Assembly: GCA_020638555.1 (NCBI GenBank)
Contig: JACKII010000002.1
Span: forward strand, 682,001 to 746,000
Direction: 5' to 3'
DNA: 64,000 nt
Source of the DNA: Alphaproteobacteria bacterium
Lineage (GTDB): Bacteria; Pseudomonadota; Alphaproteobacteria; Bin95
The translations under genes were made by a program, and so were the position numbers. Positions 1 through 8,662 of this stretch are shown piece by piece (the first letter of the stretch is position 1; every line of letters starts with the position of its first letter). The notes under the pieces are model-generated. The model was not told the DNA's origin. It did not search any database and saw only the letters and a list, made by a program, of their open reading frames with translations.

Positions 1-1362
1 GCGCTGCACCGGGCGAACGGAGGCTATCTGCTGATCGACGCCAAGCGCCTGCTGTCGCGGCCGATGGCCTATGAGGGGCTGAAACAGGCCCTGCGCGGCT
101 CGACCATCGAAATCGAGTCGGCGGCCCAGCTCTACGGCCTGCCGGCCACGATCACGCTGCAACCCGAAAGCATCCCGCTGTCCATGAAGGTCGTGCTGCT
201 GGGCGACCGCATGCTGCACTACATGCTGAGCCAGTACGACCCCGAGTTCCACGACCTGTTCAAGGTGATCGCCGATTTCGACGAGGACATCGCCCGCAGC
301 GGCGACGCGCTGGGGGATTTCCACCGCGTCATCGCCGGTCTGGTGGAGAATGCGGGCATTCGCGCCGTGGATGCCGGCGGCGTCGGCCGGCTCTGCGAGT
401 TCAGCGTGCGCATGGCCGAGGATTCGGAAAAGCTGTCGCTGAAGATGGAAGTGCTGCGCGACGTGCTGATCGAGGCGGATTACTGGGCCGGCCTCGCCGG
501 GCGCGATGCGGTGACGGCGGCGGATATCGACCGCTCGCTGGATCAGCGCGAATACCGGGTCGACCGCATCCGCGAGCGCATCCAGCAGGAAATCGGCAAG
601 GGCACGATCCGGATCGAGTCCGAGGGGGAGGTGGCGGGCCAGATGAACGGCCTCTCCGTGTTGCAGATCGGCGATTTCGCCTTCGGCCGCCCGAGCCGGA
701 TCACGGCGCAGGTGCGGCTCGGCAGCGGCGCCGTGGTCGATATCGAGCGCGAGGTGAAGCTGGGCGGGCCGTTGCACTCGAAGGGCGTGATGATCCTCTC
801 CGGCTATCTGGGCGCCAAGTTCGGGGTGGAGGCGCCGCTGTCGCTCTCGGCCACCCTGGTGTTCGAGCAGTCCTATGGTGGCGTCGACGGCGACAGCGCT
901 TCGGCGGCGGAGCTGATCACCCTGTTGTCTGCCATCGCCCAGGTGCCACTCGCCCAGCGTTTCGCCATGACCGGCTCGGTCGACCAGATGGGCCGGGTGC
1001 AGGCCATCGGCGGCGTGAATTTCAAGATCGAGGGCTTTTTCGACGTCTGCGACGCGCGCGGCCTGACCGGCGAGCAGGGGGTGTTGATCCCGGCCACCAA
1101 CACGCGCCACCTGATGTTGCACGACCGGGTGGTGGATGCGGTGGCGGCCGGCAAGTTTCACATTCACGCGGTGGAAACGGTCGACCAGGCCATCGAAATC
1201 CTCACCGGCCTGCCGGCGGGCGAACCCGACGCCAAGGGCGAGTACCCGGAGGGCAGCTTCCACCGCAAGGTGGCGGATCGCCTGGCGGCGTTGGCGGAGG
1301 CCCGGCGCAAGTTCGCGCCGCAGCCGGGCCAGCCGGAGACCAAATCGCGGGAGGACGAGTAA
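1..1362 (+). CDS. Lon-like (LonB/YcbZ-type) ATP-dependent protease, 3' part
   Basis: This gene runs in from before base 1, so only its C-terminal ~453 residues are visible; an in-frame ATG at 64 is internal. The visible part holds the end of an AAA-type ATPase region with its helical lid, followed by a Lon (S16) protease domain. The catalytic serine is in the D-S-A-S-A-A segment (Ser codon 901-903, aligned with the DGPSAG motif of Lon) and the catalytic lysine is in GGVNFK (Lys codon 1024-1026). This matches the COG1067 Lon-related family rather than classical LonA, which ends differently. The role is cytoplasmic ATP-dependent protein degradation. The stop codon TAA abuts the ATG of the next gene, so the two are probably co-transcribed and translationally coupled. 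The family call is firm; the substrates are unknown. Confidence 0.9.
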   Translation, partial: ALHRANGGYLLIDAKRLLSRPMAYEGLKQALRGSTIEIESAAQLYGLPATITLQPESIPLSMKVVLLGDRMLHYMLSQYDPEFHDLFKVIADFDEDIARSGDALGDFHRVIAGLVENAGIRAVDAGGVGRLCEFSVRMAEDSEKLSLKMEVLRDVLIEADYWAGLAGRDAVTAADIDRSLDQREYRVDRIRERIQQEIGKGTIRIESEGEVAGQMNGLSVLQIGDFAFGRPSRITAQVRLGSGAVVDIEREVKLGGPLHSKGVMILSGYLGAKFGVEAPLSLSATLVFEQSYGGVDGDSASAAELITLLSAIAQVPLAQRFAMTGSVDQMGRVQAIGGVNFKIEGFFDVCDARGLTGEQGVLIPATNTRHLMLHDRVVDAVAAGKFHIHAVETVDQAIEILTGLPAGEPDAKGEYPEGSFHRKVADRLAALAEARRKFAPQPGQPETKSREDE

Positions 1363-2145
1363 ATGCCTGCGCCTGAAGCGCGGCGGCCGACACGGATCGT
1401 GATGCCGCTGCAATGCGATGAAAGCAGTTGGGCCGCCCTGGAGCACGCGGCCGCGGTGGCCAAGGCCCTGCACGCCGAACTGCGCGCCACCTTCCTGGAG
1501 GATCTGGACGTGCTGGCCGCGGCCAGCCTGCCCATGACCCGGTCGATTTCCTACCGCTCCGGGCGCGTTGGCGTGCTGGAGCCGGCGCAGGTGGAGGCGC
1601 AGTTCCGCGCCATGGCGGCCCGCGCGCGGCAGCGGCTGGCGGCGCTCTGCCGCGAACACGCGCTCGCCTGGTCGTTCGAGGTGGCCGCGCGTGGACCGGA
1701 AGACGGCGACGAGGAGACGGCAACCCACCCCGACCTGCTGCTGGTCGACCGCGGCGTGTTGCGGCGGCGGCAGAATATGGCGGCCCTGTTGCGGCTCGCG
1801 GCCCGCTACGACACGGTGGGTGTGTGGGACATGAGCGTGCCGCGACCGTCTCGGCTGATCCTGGTGCATCGCGGTGAGGCGGCCGGCCTGATGGCGGCCG
1901 GCGAACTGGCGCGGACCCTCGACCTGCCGCTGGAGGTGCTGATCCCGACGACCGACGCCGCCGCAGCGGAGGCCGCGGCTGCCAGCGTGCGGGAATGGTT
2001 GGGCCTGCACCGCGTCGCCGGCTCGGTGGTGCCGGTTTCGACGGACGCAGGCGACACGGATCTTGCCCTGCAAGCCATGGCGGACGGGCCGGGAACCCTG
2101 GTGATTTTCGAACACGCCGATCTGCTTCGCCTGCTGGGCGGCTAG
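1363..2145 (+). CDS. Universal stress protein-like protein
   Basis: This 260-residue protein begins directly after the Lon-like stop codon. The N-terminus (RIVMPLQCDESSWAALEHA) has the beta-strand plus helix of a UspA-type alpha/beta fold, and a second related half follows from about residue 160 (RLILVHRGEAAGLMAAGELA), suggesting two degenerate USP-like halves. I do not see a clear ATP-binding G-x2-G-x9-G-S/T motif, so it may not bind nucleotide. It sits between a Lon-like protease and a zinc alcohol dehydrogenase in a tight same-strand run, which suggests a stress-linked operon. The assignment is by fold pattern only; it could equally be an uncharacterised protein of that operon. Confidence 0.55.
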   Translation: MPAPEARRPTRIVMPLQCDESSWAALEHAAAVAKALHAELRATFLEDLDVLAAASLPMTRSISYRSGRVGVLEPAQVEAQFRAMAARARQRLAALCREHALAWSFEVAARGPEDGDEETATHPDLLLVDRGVLRRRQNMAALLRLAARYDTVGVWDMSVPRPSRLILVHRGEAAGLMAAGELARTLDLPLEVLIPTTDAAAAEAAAASVREWLGLHRVAGSVVPVSTDAGDTDLALQAMADGPGTLVIFEHADLLRLLGG

Positions 2146-2168
2146 CGGCGCGTCAAGGAGGCCCTCCG

Positions 2169-3152
2169 ATGCGGGCAATGGTGTTGGACAAGGCCGGGGC
2201 GCCGCTGGTGCTGCGCGACCTGCCCTTGCGGGAGCCGGGCGCCGGCCAGGTGCGGATCCGGGTGGCGGCCTGCGGCGTCTGCCGCACCGACCTGCACGTG
2301 GTCGACGGCGACCTGACCGAGCCGAAACTGCCGCTGGTGCCGGGCCACGAGATCGTCGGCCGGGTCGCGGCGCTGGGAAGCGGTGTCGAAGGGCTGGCGG
2401 TGGGCCAGCGCGTCGGCGTGCCGTGGCTGGGCCACACCTGTGGGCATTGCCCCTATTGCCGGATGCAGGCGGAAAACCTGTGCGATGAGCCGGGGTTTAC
2501 CGGCTACACCATCGACGGCGGCTATGCGGAGGCCTGCGTCGCCGACGCCCACTATGTGCTGCCGCTGCCGGAAGGCCCGTCGGATGCGGAGCTGGCGCCG
2601 CTGCTCTGTGCCGGGCTGATCGGCTACCGCTCGCTGCGCATGGCCCGGGACGCCGACCGGCTCGGCCTGTACGGGTTCGGGGCGGCGGCGCACATCCTGG
2701 CGCAGGTCGCGCGATGGCAGGGCCGCCGCCTGTTCGCCTTCACCCGGCCGGGCGATACCGCGGCGCAGGCGTTCGCGCGCAGCCTGGGGGCGGAGTGGGC
2801 CGGCGGCTCGGACGAGACGGCGCCGGAGGAACTGGACGCCGCCATCATCTTCGCGCCGGTGGGGGCGCTGGTGCCGGCGGCGCTCAGGGCCGTGCGCAAG
2901 GGCGGCACGGTCGTCTGCGGCGGCATCCACATGAGCGATATCCCGTCCTTCCCCTACGGCATTCTCTGGGGCGAGCGGCAGGTGGTCTCCGTCGCCAACC
3001 TGACCCGGCAGGACGGGCTGGAATTCCTCGACATCGCGGCGAGAGCCGGCGTGCGCACGGAAGTGACGGCGTATCCGTTGGACCAGGCGAATGCGGCCCT
3101 CGACGATTTGCGGGCCGGCCGCCTGACCGGCGCGGCGGTGCTGGTGCCGTAG
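2169..3152 (+). CDS. Zinc-dependent alcohol dehydrogenase family protein
   Basis: A 327-residue medium-chain dehydrogenase. The start at 2169 is set by a strong Shine-Dalgarno (CAAGGAGG, about 2154-2161). The GroES-like N-terminal half has the catalytic-zinc motif CGVCRTDLH and GHE. A structural-zinc loop CGHCPYCRMQAENLC is near residues 94-108. The Rossmann half starts near LGLYGFGAAAHI, which is somewhat looser than GxGxxG. It most resembles the AdhA/AdhP-like NAD(P)-dependent alcohol dehydrogenases of 320-345 residues. It is third in the Lon-like/USP-like run, 23 bases after the USP-like gene. The substrate cannot be told from sequence. The stop codon lies inside the left arm of a perfect stem-loop. 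Confidence 0.88.
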   Translation: MRAMVLDKAGAPLVLRDLPLREPGAGQVRIRVAACGVCRTDLHVVDGDLTEPKLPLVPGHEIVGRVAALGSGVEGLAVGQRVGVPWLGHTCGHCPYCRMQAENLCDEPGFTGYTIDGGYAEACVADAHYVLPLPEGPSDAELAPLLCAGLIGYRSLRMARDADRLGLYGFGAAAHILAQVARWQGRRLFAFTRPGDTAAQAFARSLGAEWAGGSDETAPEELDAAIIFAPVGALVPAALRAVRKGGTVVCGGIHMSDIPSFPYGILWGERQVVSVANLTRQDGLEFLDIAARAGVRTEVTAYPLDQANAALDDLRAGRLTGAAVLVP

Positions 3153-3190
3153 AACGCCGGCGGTCGTCGGAGCACGCCGGCGTTCTACGG
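3147..3190. terminator. Perfect 16-bp stem-loop between convergent genes
   Basis: CCGTAGAACGCCGGCG at 3147-3162 is exactly complementary to CGCCGGCGTTCTACGG at 3175-3190, with a 12-base loop. It lies between the alcohol dehydrogenase and the converging CoA-transferase, 6 bases from the latter's stop codon, and overlaps the dehydrogenase stop codon. There is no T-run on either side, so it is either a Rho-assisted or bidirectional terminator, or an mRNA 3'-end stabiliser. Confidence 0.6.
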
Positions 3191-3196
3191 AGCGCG

Positions 3197-4330
3197 TCAG
3201 CCCGCGAATTCGGACCGCAGCCTGGCCCCGTGTTCGTCATAGCCCGGCGCCGGGCCGTAGTCGTCGCGGGCCTCGCCGCGGATGGTCGGCGGCGCGGGGT
3301 AGGAAATGTCGCCGTTCGGCGTGCCGACCGTGATCCGGCGCAGCGCCCCATGGCGCGAGACGTCCGGGATTTCGTTCACCGCGCCATAGGCAATGTCGCC
3401 CTGGCGCAGGCGGGCATGAAACTCTTCGCGCGTGATCTGGCGCGTCGTTTCCTCGATCCGGCCCTCGACGAACGGGCGGTTGGCGACGCGGACCACGTTG
3501 GTTTCGGCCTGGGGGTGTTTGGCGAAGGCCTTGTCCTGCAGCACGTGCTCGCAGAAGCGCTGCCATTCCCGCTCGTTCTGGCAGGCGACCAGGGTGCGCG
3601 AGCCGTCGCTGGTGGGGAAGGCACCATAGGGGCACATCAGCGGATGACGCAGCGCGTTGCGCGGCCAGATCGTGTCGGATTGCTCATAGGCCATCAACGG
3701 CGCGGCCATCCAGTCGGCCATGGAGCCGAACAGCGAGGCCTTCACGCCCGAGCCCTTGCCGGTCTTGGCCCGGTCGATCACCGCTTCCAGCACGGCGGTG
3801 TAGGCGTTCAGGCCGGTGGTCAGGTCGCAAATCGAGACGCCGACCCGGCCCGGCTCCTCCGGCGAACCGGTGATGGCGGTGATGCCGCTTTCCGCCTGCA
3901 CCAGCAGGTCATAGGCCTTCATCTCGTTATAGGGCGCGCCGGCATCGCCATAGCCGGAAATATCCACCGTGATCAGGCGCGGATACTGCGCACGCAACGC
4001 CTCCGAGCCCAGGCCCGCCCGCTCCATCGCGCCGGGGGCGAGGTTCTGCACCCAGACATCGGCCTGGGCCAGCATGCGGTGCAGCAGCGCCAGGTCGTCC
4101 GGCTGCTTGATGTCGATGGCCAGCGATTCCTTGCCCCGGTTCAGCCAGACGAAATAGCTGGACATGCCATGGGCGTGCTGGTCATAGCCGCGGGCGAAGT
4201 CGCCGGCACCGTCGGCGCGTTCCAGCTTGATCACGCGCGCGCCGGCATCGGCCATGCGGCAGGTGAGGTGGGGCGCGGCGACGGCCTGCTCCAGGCTGAG
4301 GACGAGGAGGTCGGAGAGAGGTTTGGACAT
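3197..4330 (-). CDS. CaiB/BaiF-type class III CoA-transferase
   Basis: A 377-residue class III CoA-transferase. I start it at the ATG at 4330 (MSKPLSDLLVLSLEQAVAAPHLT), because the N-terminal LVLSLEQ-AP-T pattern is where family members begin; a TTG 12 codons upstream is less likely. The catalytic aspartate is the D of the MKAYDLLVQAESG segment, which is the hallmark of the family. The C-terminal region (RPFVEGRIEETTRQITREEF, HGALR) is also typical. It transfers CoA between carboxylic acids without a ping-pong mechanism; the natural substrate cannot be inferred. It is followed on the same strand by the convergent stem-loop and preceded by a flavin-dependent oxidoreductase gene, possibly one catabolic unit. 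Confidence 0.9.
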   Translation of the reverse strand: MSKPLSDLLVLSLEQAVAAPHLTCRMADAGARVIKLERADGAGDFARGYDQHAHGMSSYFVWLNRGKESLAIDIKQPDDLALLHRMLAQADVWVQNLAPGAMERAGLGSEALRAQYPRLITVDISGYGDAGAPYNEMKAYDLLVQAESGITAITGSPEEPGRVGVSICDLTTGLNAYTAVLEAVIDRAKTGKGSGVKASLFGSMADWMAAPLMAYEQSDTIWPRNALRHPLMCPYGAFPTSDGSRTLVACQNEREWQRFCEHVLQDKAFAKHPQAETNVVRVANRPFVEGRIEETTRQITREEFHARLRQGDIAYGAVNEIPDVSRHGALRRITVGTPNGDISYPAPPTIRGEARDDYGPAPGYDEHGARLRSEFAG

Positions 4331-4422
4331 GGACGCTCTTGGGCTGACAGCGGTTTGGTTCGCCAAAGCTTAGGCGCGGCCGCCGCGGCGGGCAATGCGC
4401 GGCAGTGGCCGGCCGGTCCGGA

Positions 4423-5502
4423 TCACGCCGCCATGCGGCCGGGATTGCGCGCGGCCAGCAGCGGGCGCACCAGCCGGGCAAACCGCATCGCCTCCTGGTC
4501 GTGCAGGTAGCCGGAGAGGCAGAAGGAGTGGCAGCCGGCGTCGATGAATTCCTGCAACTGTGCGGCGCACTGCTCCGGATTGCCGACGACGGCGATGCCG
4601 GCGCCGGAGCGCACCCGCGAAATGCCGGTCCAGAGCGCCGGGCCGATCATCTCGCCCCGGCTCTCTGCCAGTTCCTGGATGCGCCGGTTGGCGGCGGAGT
4701 TGGAGGTGATATCGCGGATGCGGGCGCGGGTGGCGTCGCTGCCGGCGGAGACCAGTTCCCGCGCCGCCGCCCAGGCCTCCGCCTCCGTCTCGCGGCAGCA
4801 GATTTGCAGGCGCATGCCGAAGCCGATCCGGTCCGCCCGACCATGGGTCGCTGCCAGTTCGCGGATGGCGGCGATATTCTCGGCGATCCGCTCCGGCGTG
4901 TCGCCCCAGAACAGGTGCACGTCCGAATGCTTGGCCGAGACCGCCCACGCATCCGCAGAGCCGCCGCCCAGATAGAAGTCGGGATAGGGTTTCTGGAAGA
5001 TCGGCGGCACGATTTCCGTGCCCTGCAAGGTGTGGAACCGGCCGTTGAAGTCGATCGGGCCGTCCGCGGTCCAGATCGCCTTCAGGATATCGACCTCCTC
5101 CATCATCAGCGCATAGCGCTCCTCCTTGGCATAGCGGATGCCCTCGCGCCGGATCTCGCCCTCGTTCTGGCCGGCGATCAGGTTGACGGCGATACGGCCC
5201 TGGGTCAGTTGGTCGAAGGTGGCGATCATCTTGGCCAGCAACACCGGATTGATATAGCCGGGACGGGCGGCGATCAGCGGCTTGATCGTCCGGGTCTGGC
5301 CCGCGAGATAGGCGCCGGTCACATAGGCCTCCCAGCAGATCGGCGTGACCGGAATCAGGATGTAGGAGAAGCCGGACTCCTCGGCGGCGCGGATGATCTT
5401 CAGGAACAGCTCGCTGTTCGGCGCGACGGCGGCATCCGGGTTGCCGATGGCCGTGGTATCGCCGTTGGTGGGCAGATACCAACCGAATTCGAGCGGTCGC
5501 AT
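4423..5502 (-). CDS. LLM-class flavin-dependent monooxygenase (SsuD-like)
   Basis: A 359-residue luciferase-like monooxygenase with the ATG at 5502 as start (MRPLEFGWYLPTNGD). The TIM-barrel features of the alkanesulfonate-monooxygenase branch are present: GQNEGEIRREG, the R-YA-MMEEVDILKAIWT segment after it, and PDFYLGGGSADAW. Such enzymes use FMNH2 and O2 to oxygenate sulfonates, nitrilotriacetate-like or similar small molecules. No partner flavin reductase lies in the visible neighbourhood. It is oriented with the CoA-transferase (about 92 bases apart) and divergent from an MFS transporter, with a shared promoter region of about 107 bases. The substrate is unknown. Confidence 0.88.
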   Translation of the reverse strand: MRPLEFGWYLPTNGDTTAIGNPDAAVAPNSELFLKIIRAAEESGFSYILIPVTPICWEAYVTGAYLAGQTRTIKPLIAARPGYINPVLLAKMIATFDQLTQGRIAVNLIAGQNEGEIRREGIRYAKEERYALMMEEVDILKAIWTADGPIDFNGRFHTLQGTEIVPPIFQKPYPDFYLGGGSADAWAVSAKHSDVHLFWGDTPERIAENIAAIRELAATHGRADRIGFGMRLQICCRETEAEAWAAARELVSAGSDATRARIRDITSNSAANRRIQELAESRGEMIGPALWTGISRVRSGAGIAVVGNPEQCAAQLQEFIDAGCHSFCLSGYLHDQEAMRFARLVRPLLAARNPGRMAA

Positions 5503-5609
5503 GCGAAGGGTTCCTCTCAGCATAAACATCGGATCATAATCAGCTTACGCCCATGCGCCCGGCCGTCACAATCGGGATGCGGGCGCGTCCCTTATCCTGG
5601 TCTCCGGTC

Positions 5610-6824
5610 ATGTCTCCCGCCCGTCTCGTCATTCTCGTCTGCACCGCCCAGGTGCTCGCCCAGATCGGTGCCTATACTTGGCCCGCCCTGCTGCCCGGCT
5701 TTGTCGAGCGCTGGGGCCTGTCCAACAGCGAGGCCGGCTGGATCACCAGCATGCTCTATGCCGCCTACACGGTGTCCGTGCCGGTCCTGGTGACGGCGAC
5801 CGACCGGGTCGACCCGAAGCGCATCTACCTGCTGGGGGTGGGCTTCACCGTGCTGGGGCATCTGGGCTTTGCCCTGTTCGCCGACGGCTTCTGGAGCGCC
5901 ATGGTCTGCCGGGCGCTCGCCGGTATCGGCTGGGCCGGCACCTATATGACGGGCCTGAAACTGCTGGCCGACCGGGTCGACGCCCGCCTGCTGAGCCGCG
6001 CCACCGCCGGCCATGCCGCCAGTATCGGCGTTTCCGGGTCGGTCTCGTTTCTGGTGGCGGGGCAGGTGGCGGCCATCTGGGACTGGCCAACCGCCTTCGG
6101 CCTCAGCGCCGCCTGCGCGCTGGCGGCCTGGCTGATCGTGCTGTTCGCCGCGCCCTGGCAGGAGCCGAAGCCGAAGACCGGCGCCCGGCTGTTCGATTTC
6201 GGCCCGGTGTTCCGCAACACCTCGGCGCTGGCCTACAGCCTCGCCTATTGCGTCCACACCTGGGAGATGAACGCCCTGCGCGGCTGGTGCGTCGCCTTCC
6301 TCGCCTGGGTCGCGCTCTCGACCGAGGCCGAGGCCGGCTGGTTTCCGCCCACCGCCGCGGCGATGGTGATGGGGCTGGTGGGCACGGGCGTCAGCGTTTT
6401 CGGCAATGAGGTCTCGATCCGGCTGGGACGGCAGCGGCTGGTGGCGCTGGCCATGGGGCTCAGCATTGTCTGCGGCCTGACCATTGGCTGGTTCGGCTCG
6501 TATTCCTACGGCCTGGCGGTGACGTTCGTGCTGGGCTATGGCGCGGTGATCTGGCTGGATTCGTCCTCGCTGACCGCGGGGGCGGCCGGTGCCGCCGACC
6601 CGGCCCGCCGCGGCGCGACGCTCGCGGTGCATTCCATGCTGGGCTATGCCGGCGGCTTTGTCGGCCCGATCACCATCGGCATCGTGCTGGACGCCGCCGG
6701 CGGCATGAGCCAGTGGGGCTGGAGCCTGGCGTTCGGCAGCCTGGCGGTCGCCATGCTGGCCGGCCGTATCGCCTTCACCCTGCTCCGCCCCCGCGACCTG
6801 TCCGGCGACCGCGCCCGTGGCTGA
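5610..6824 (+). CDS. MFS transporter
   Basis: A 404-residue polytopic membrane protein. I start it at the ATG at 5610 (MSPARLVILVCTAQVLAQIG), which opens directly into the first transmembrane helix; longer in-frame starts add a non-hydrophobic leader. About twelve hydrophobic segments are visible, with an MFS-type loop 2-3 (TDRVDPKRIYLLG, in place of the usual G-x-x-x-D-R-x-G-R-R) and a central charged loop (QEPKPKTGARLFDFGP, about residue 190). It is divergent from the SsuD-like monooxygenase and may move its substrate or product. Direction and substrate cannot be inferred. Confidence 0.88.
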   Translation: MSPARLVILVCTAQVLAQIGAYTWPALLPGFVERWGLSNSEAGWITSMLYAAYTVSVPVLVTATDRVDPKRIYLLGVGFTVLGHLGFALFADGFWSAMVCRALAGIGWAGTYMTGLKLLADRVDARLLSRATAGHAASIGVSGSVSFLVAGQVAAIWDWPTAFGLSAACALAAWLIVLFAAPWQEPKPKTGARLFDFGPVFRNTSALAYSLAYCVHTWEMNALRGWCVAFLAWVALSTEAEAGWFPPTAAAMVMGLVGTGVSVFGNEVSIRLGRQRLVALAMGLSIVCGLTIGWFGSYSYGLAVTFVLGYGAVIWLDSSSLTAGAAGAADPARRGATLAVHSMLGYAGGFVGPITIGIVLDAAGGMSQWGWSLAFGSLAVAMLAGRIAFTLLRPRDLSGDRARG

Positions 6825-6850
6825 AACACGAGGCGCGCGGCGGCGGCGTG

Positions 6851-6986
6851 CCTCGATACGCCGGCGTTGCCGGCTACTCGGCATGAAGCGGGAGGGAGTG
6901 GCCTGGATGACCCTTTCGCCTGCATGAGGCTGCCGCTCTCACACTCCCTGCTTCACCCCGAGTAGGCGCGTTGCGCCGTATCGAGG
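6851..6986. repeat. Large imperfect palindrome between convergent genes
   Basis: The left arm 6851-6900 begins CCTCGATACG, contains a small hairpin (GCCGGCGTTGCCGGC), and ends GGGAGGGAGTG. The right arm 6942-6986 begins CACTCCCTGCTTC, contains CTCGGGGTG complements and a second small hairpin (GGCGCGTTGCGCC), and ends CGTATCGAGG. The arms pair over most of their length with a few indels around a 41-base centre. This is REP/BIME-like architecture. Only one copy is in the window, between the ends of two converging genes, where it could also end transcription both ways. Confidence 0.65.
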
Positions 6987-7010
6987 GGCGGGCGGCGGCA
7001 ACCCTGGGCT

Positions 7011-8591
7011 TCAGGCCGTTCCCATCGTGCCGTTGCCGAAATAGCGATGGTACATGTCGAAACAGTCGGTCGCGAGCGTGCGTTTCATGTAGAACGACAG
7101 GAAGTGCGCCCAGAACTCGAACAGGATGTCCTTGCGCGCCGGGCTGGCGGTGTTGAGCTGGTATTCCTCGATCACCGATGTCGCGTTGCGGAAAATGTGG
7201 GCGTCGCCCTGATACTTGCCGGCGCAATGGGCCAGCATGCGGATCAGCGGCACGCGCGAGCCGTCCTCTTCCGGCGGATGGCGCCGGTTCCATTCCCGCA
7301 CCAGCGCCACCGAGCGGGACGGGTCCTGCGCGAACACGGCATCCTCCAACTCCGCCAGCAGCCGGTCCGTGGCGATGCCTTCGGCCCAGCCGCGCTGGCC
7401 GTCCGGGTCGGGCTTGGCGGTCCCCGGCAGGTCCGGATAGGCGTCGATCTCGCGAATGGTGTCGGTCACGAACCAGGCCGAGAGATAGATCGCCTTCGCC
7501 TGGTGCGGGTTCCGGGAATTGCGCAGCCAGAAATTCACCACGTTCGCATAGTCGAAGCTGTGCATCGGCACGGTGTAGGCGATGGGCGAGCGCAGACGCT
7601 GCACCGAATGGGTGGCGTGCGCGATATTGACGACATCGGAGATGTTGAGCGGCGCCACCCCCTGTTTCAGATAGCCGGTGATGGCATCGGCCACCGCCGT
7701 CGGATCGCCGGCCAGGATCAGGTCGCGCAGGCGGTCCTGGTCGGCCTCGGGCAACGGGGCGGTGTTCCGCTCCATGATCCGGAACTGTTCGCCCTTGAAG
7801 GCCAGGTTGAGCAGGAACGACGCGTGGTCATAGAGCGAATGGAAGATCGGCGCATTGCACACGTCAGGTACACCCAGATAGAAGAAGGGCTTGGCCCGCT
7901 CCCAACCGACCCAGTCGGCCAGATCGAACATGGCGCGCGTGCGGATGGCCTTGTGACCGATATGGCGCACCCGCCGGAAGGAGTTGTATTCCTGCTGGTC
8001 TATGATCGAGGCGAACAGCAGCGTGTCGCGCAGGCGCGCGCGCAGTTCCGGCTGGGCGGCGAGGCCCAGGAAAATGCGGTAGCTCCGGTCCTTGTTGCCC
8101 TGGGTCAGCGCCAGGAACATGGCGTCGAACCGCTCGTCCACCGTGCCCTCGGCCAGCGGTTCCCCGTCCGGAAAATGGCAGTTGAGCGTGTGGCCCAGCT
8201 CGTCTTCGGCGCAGCGTTCCTGTTCGCGCGCATAGTGGCCGGGAAAACCGCATTCCAATTGGGACCATACGTCGAGACCCTGTGGGATGTAGTACATTCC
8301 CTGGACGATACCCAGATTCTTTTCTACGTCCGATAGCCAAGGCGACAATCGCATGCCGGCGCGAATACCCAGCATGGTATGATCGTAGTTCACGTTGCGA
8401 AACTCGCCATTCGGCAGCAGTTTTTCATGCGCCGGGACATGCAAATAGGGGGCGGCCGTGGTCATGGCGTGCAAGGCCAGGTCCTGGACTGTGTGCCCAT
8501 TGGTGGCGAGACGGCAAAAAGCGTCGGTTGCCTCGTGAAACTTGCCGTCCAGGATCAGCCGATCCATCTCTGCGAGCGTTGCGGTGGCCAT
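7011..8591 (-). CDS. Uncharacterised 526-residue protein with repeated His-containing segments
   Basis: I do not recognise this family with certainty. The protein is soluble and looks all-helical, with no signal peptide or membrane segment. Similar short patterns recur with a conserved histidine: YLHVPAHEKLL (residues 50-59), YTVPMHSFDYANVVNF (339-354) and DAHIFRNATSVIEEY (463-477). Each is preceded by a helix rich in Ala/Leu after a G or D turn (DGKFHEATDAF, AGDPTAVADAI, AQDPSRSVALV). This suggests three degenerate repeats of about 120-150 residues. Many Cys and His residues (for example H71, C114, C127, H134, C138, H139) could bind metal or cofactor, but no known motif is apparent. A vague resemblance to questin-oxidase-like helical proteins is a guess. 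The ATG at 8591 has GGGAG about 10 bases upstream. A near-perfect FNR/FixK box lies 72 bases upstream, so it is probably oxygen-regulated. Confidence 0.8.
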   Translation of the reverse strand: MATATLAEMDRLILDGKFHEATDAFCRLATNGHTVQDLALHAMTTAAPYLHVPAHEKLLPNGEFRNVNYDHTMLGIRAGMRLSPWLSDVEKNLGIVQGMYYIPQGLDVWSQLECGFPGHYAREQERCAEDELGHTLNCHFPDGEPLAEGTVDERFDAMFLALTQGNKDRSYRIFLGLAAQPELRARLRDTLLFASIIDQQEYNSFRRVRHIGHKAIRTRAMFDLADWVGWERAKPFFYLGVPDVCNAPIFHSLYDHASFLLNLAFKGEQFRIMERNTAPLPEADQDRLRDLILAGDPTAVADAITGYLKQGVAPLNISDVVNIAHATHSVQRLRSPIAYTVPMHSFDYANVVNFWLRNSRNPHQAKAIYLSAWFVTDTIREIDAYPDLPGTAKPDPDGQRGWAEGIATDRLLAELEDAVFAQDPSRSVALVREWNRRHPPEEDGSRVPLIRMLAHCAGKYQGDAHIFRNATSVIEEYQLNTASPARKDILFEFWAHFLSFYMKRTLATDCFDMYHRYFGNGTMGTA

Positions 8592-8662
8592 CGAGCGTTA
8601 CTCCCGGGTTTGCGCGCATGCGTCTTTGGTCGGATGCTGTTGCCGGTCCGGGAGGTGCGGCA

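Noticed and set aside
2714..4510. A 598-residue plus-strand open frame across the CoA-transferase gene
   Set aside because: It is antisense to a clear CaiB-type gene and shows only GC-rich frame bias, no family features.
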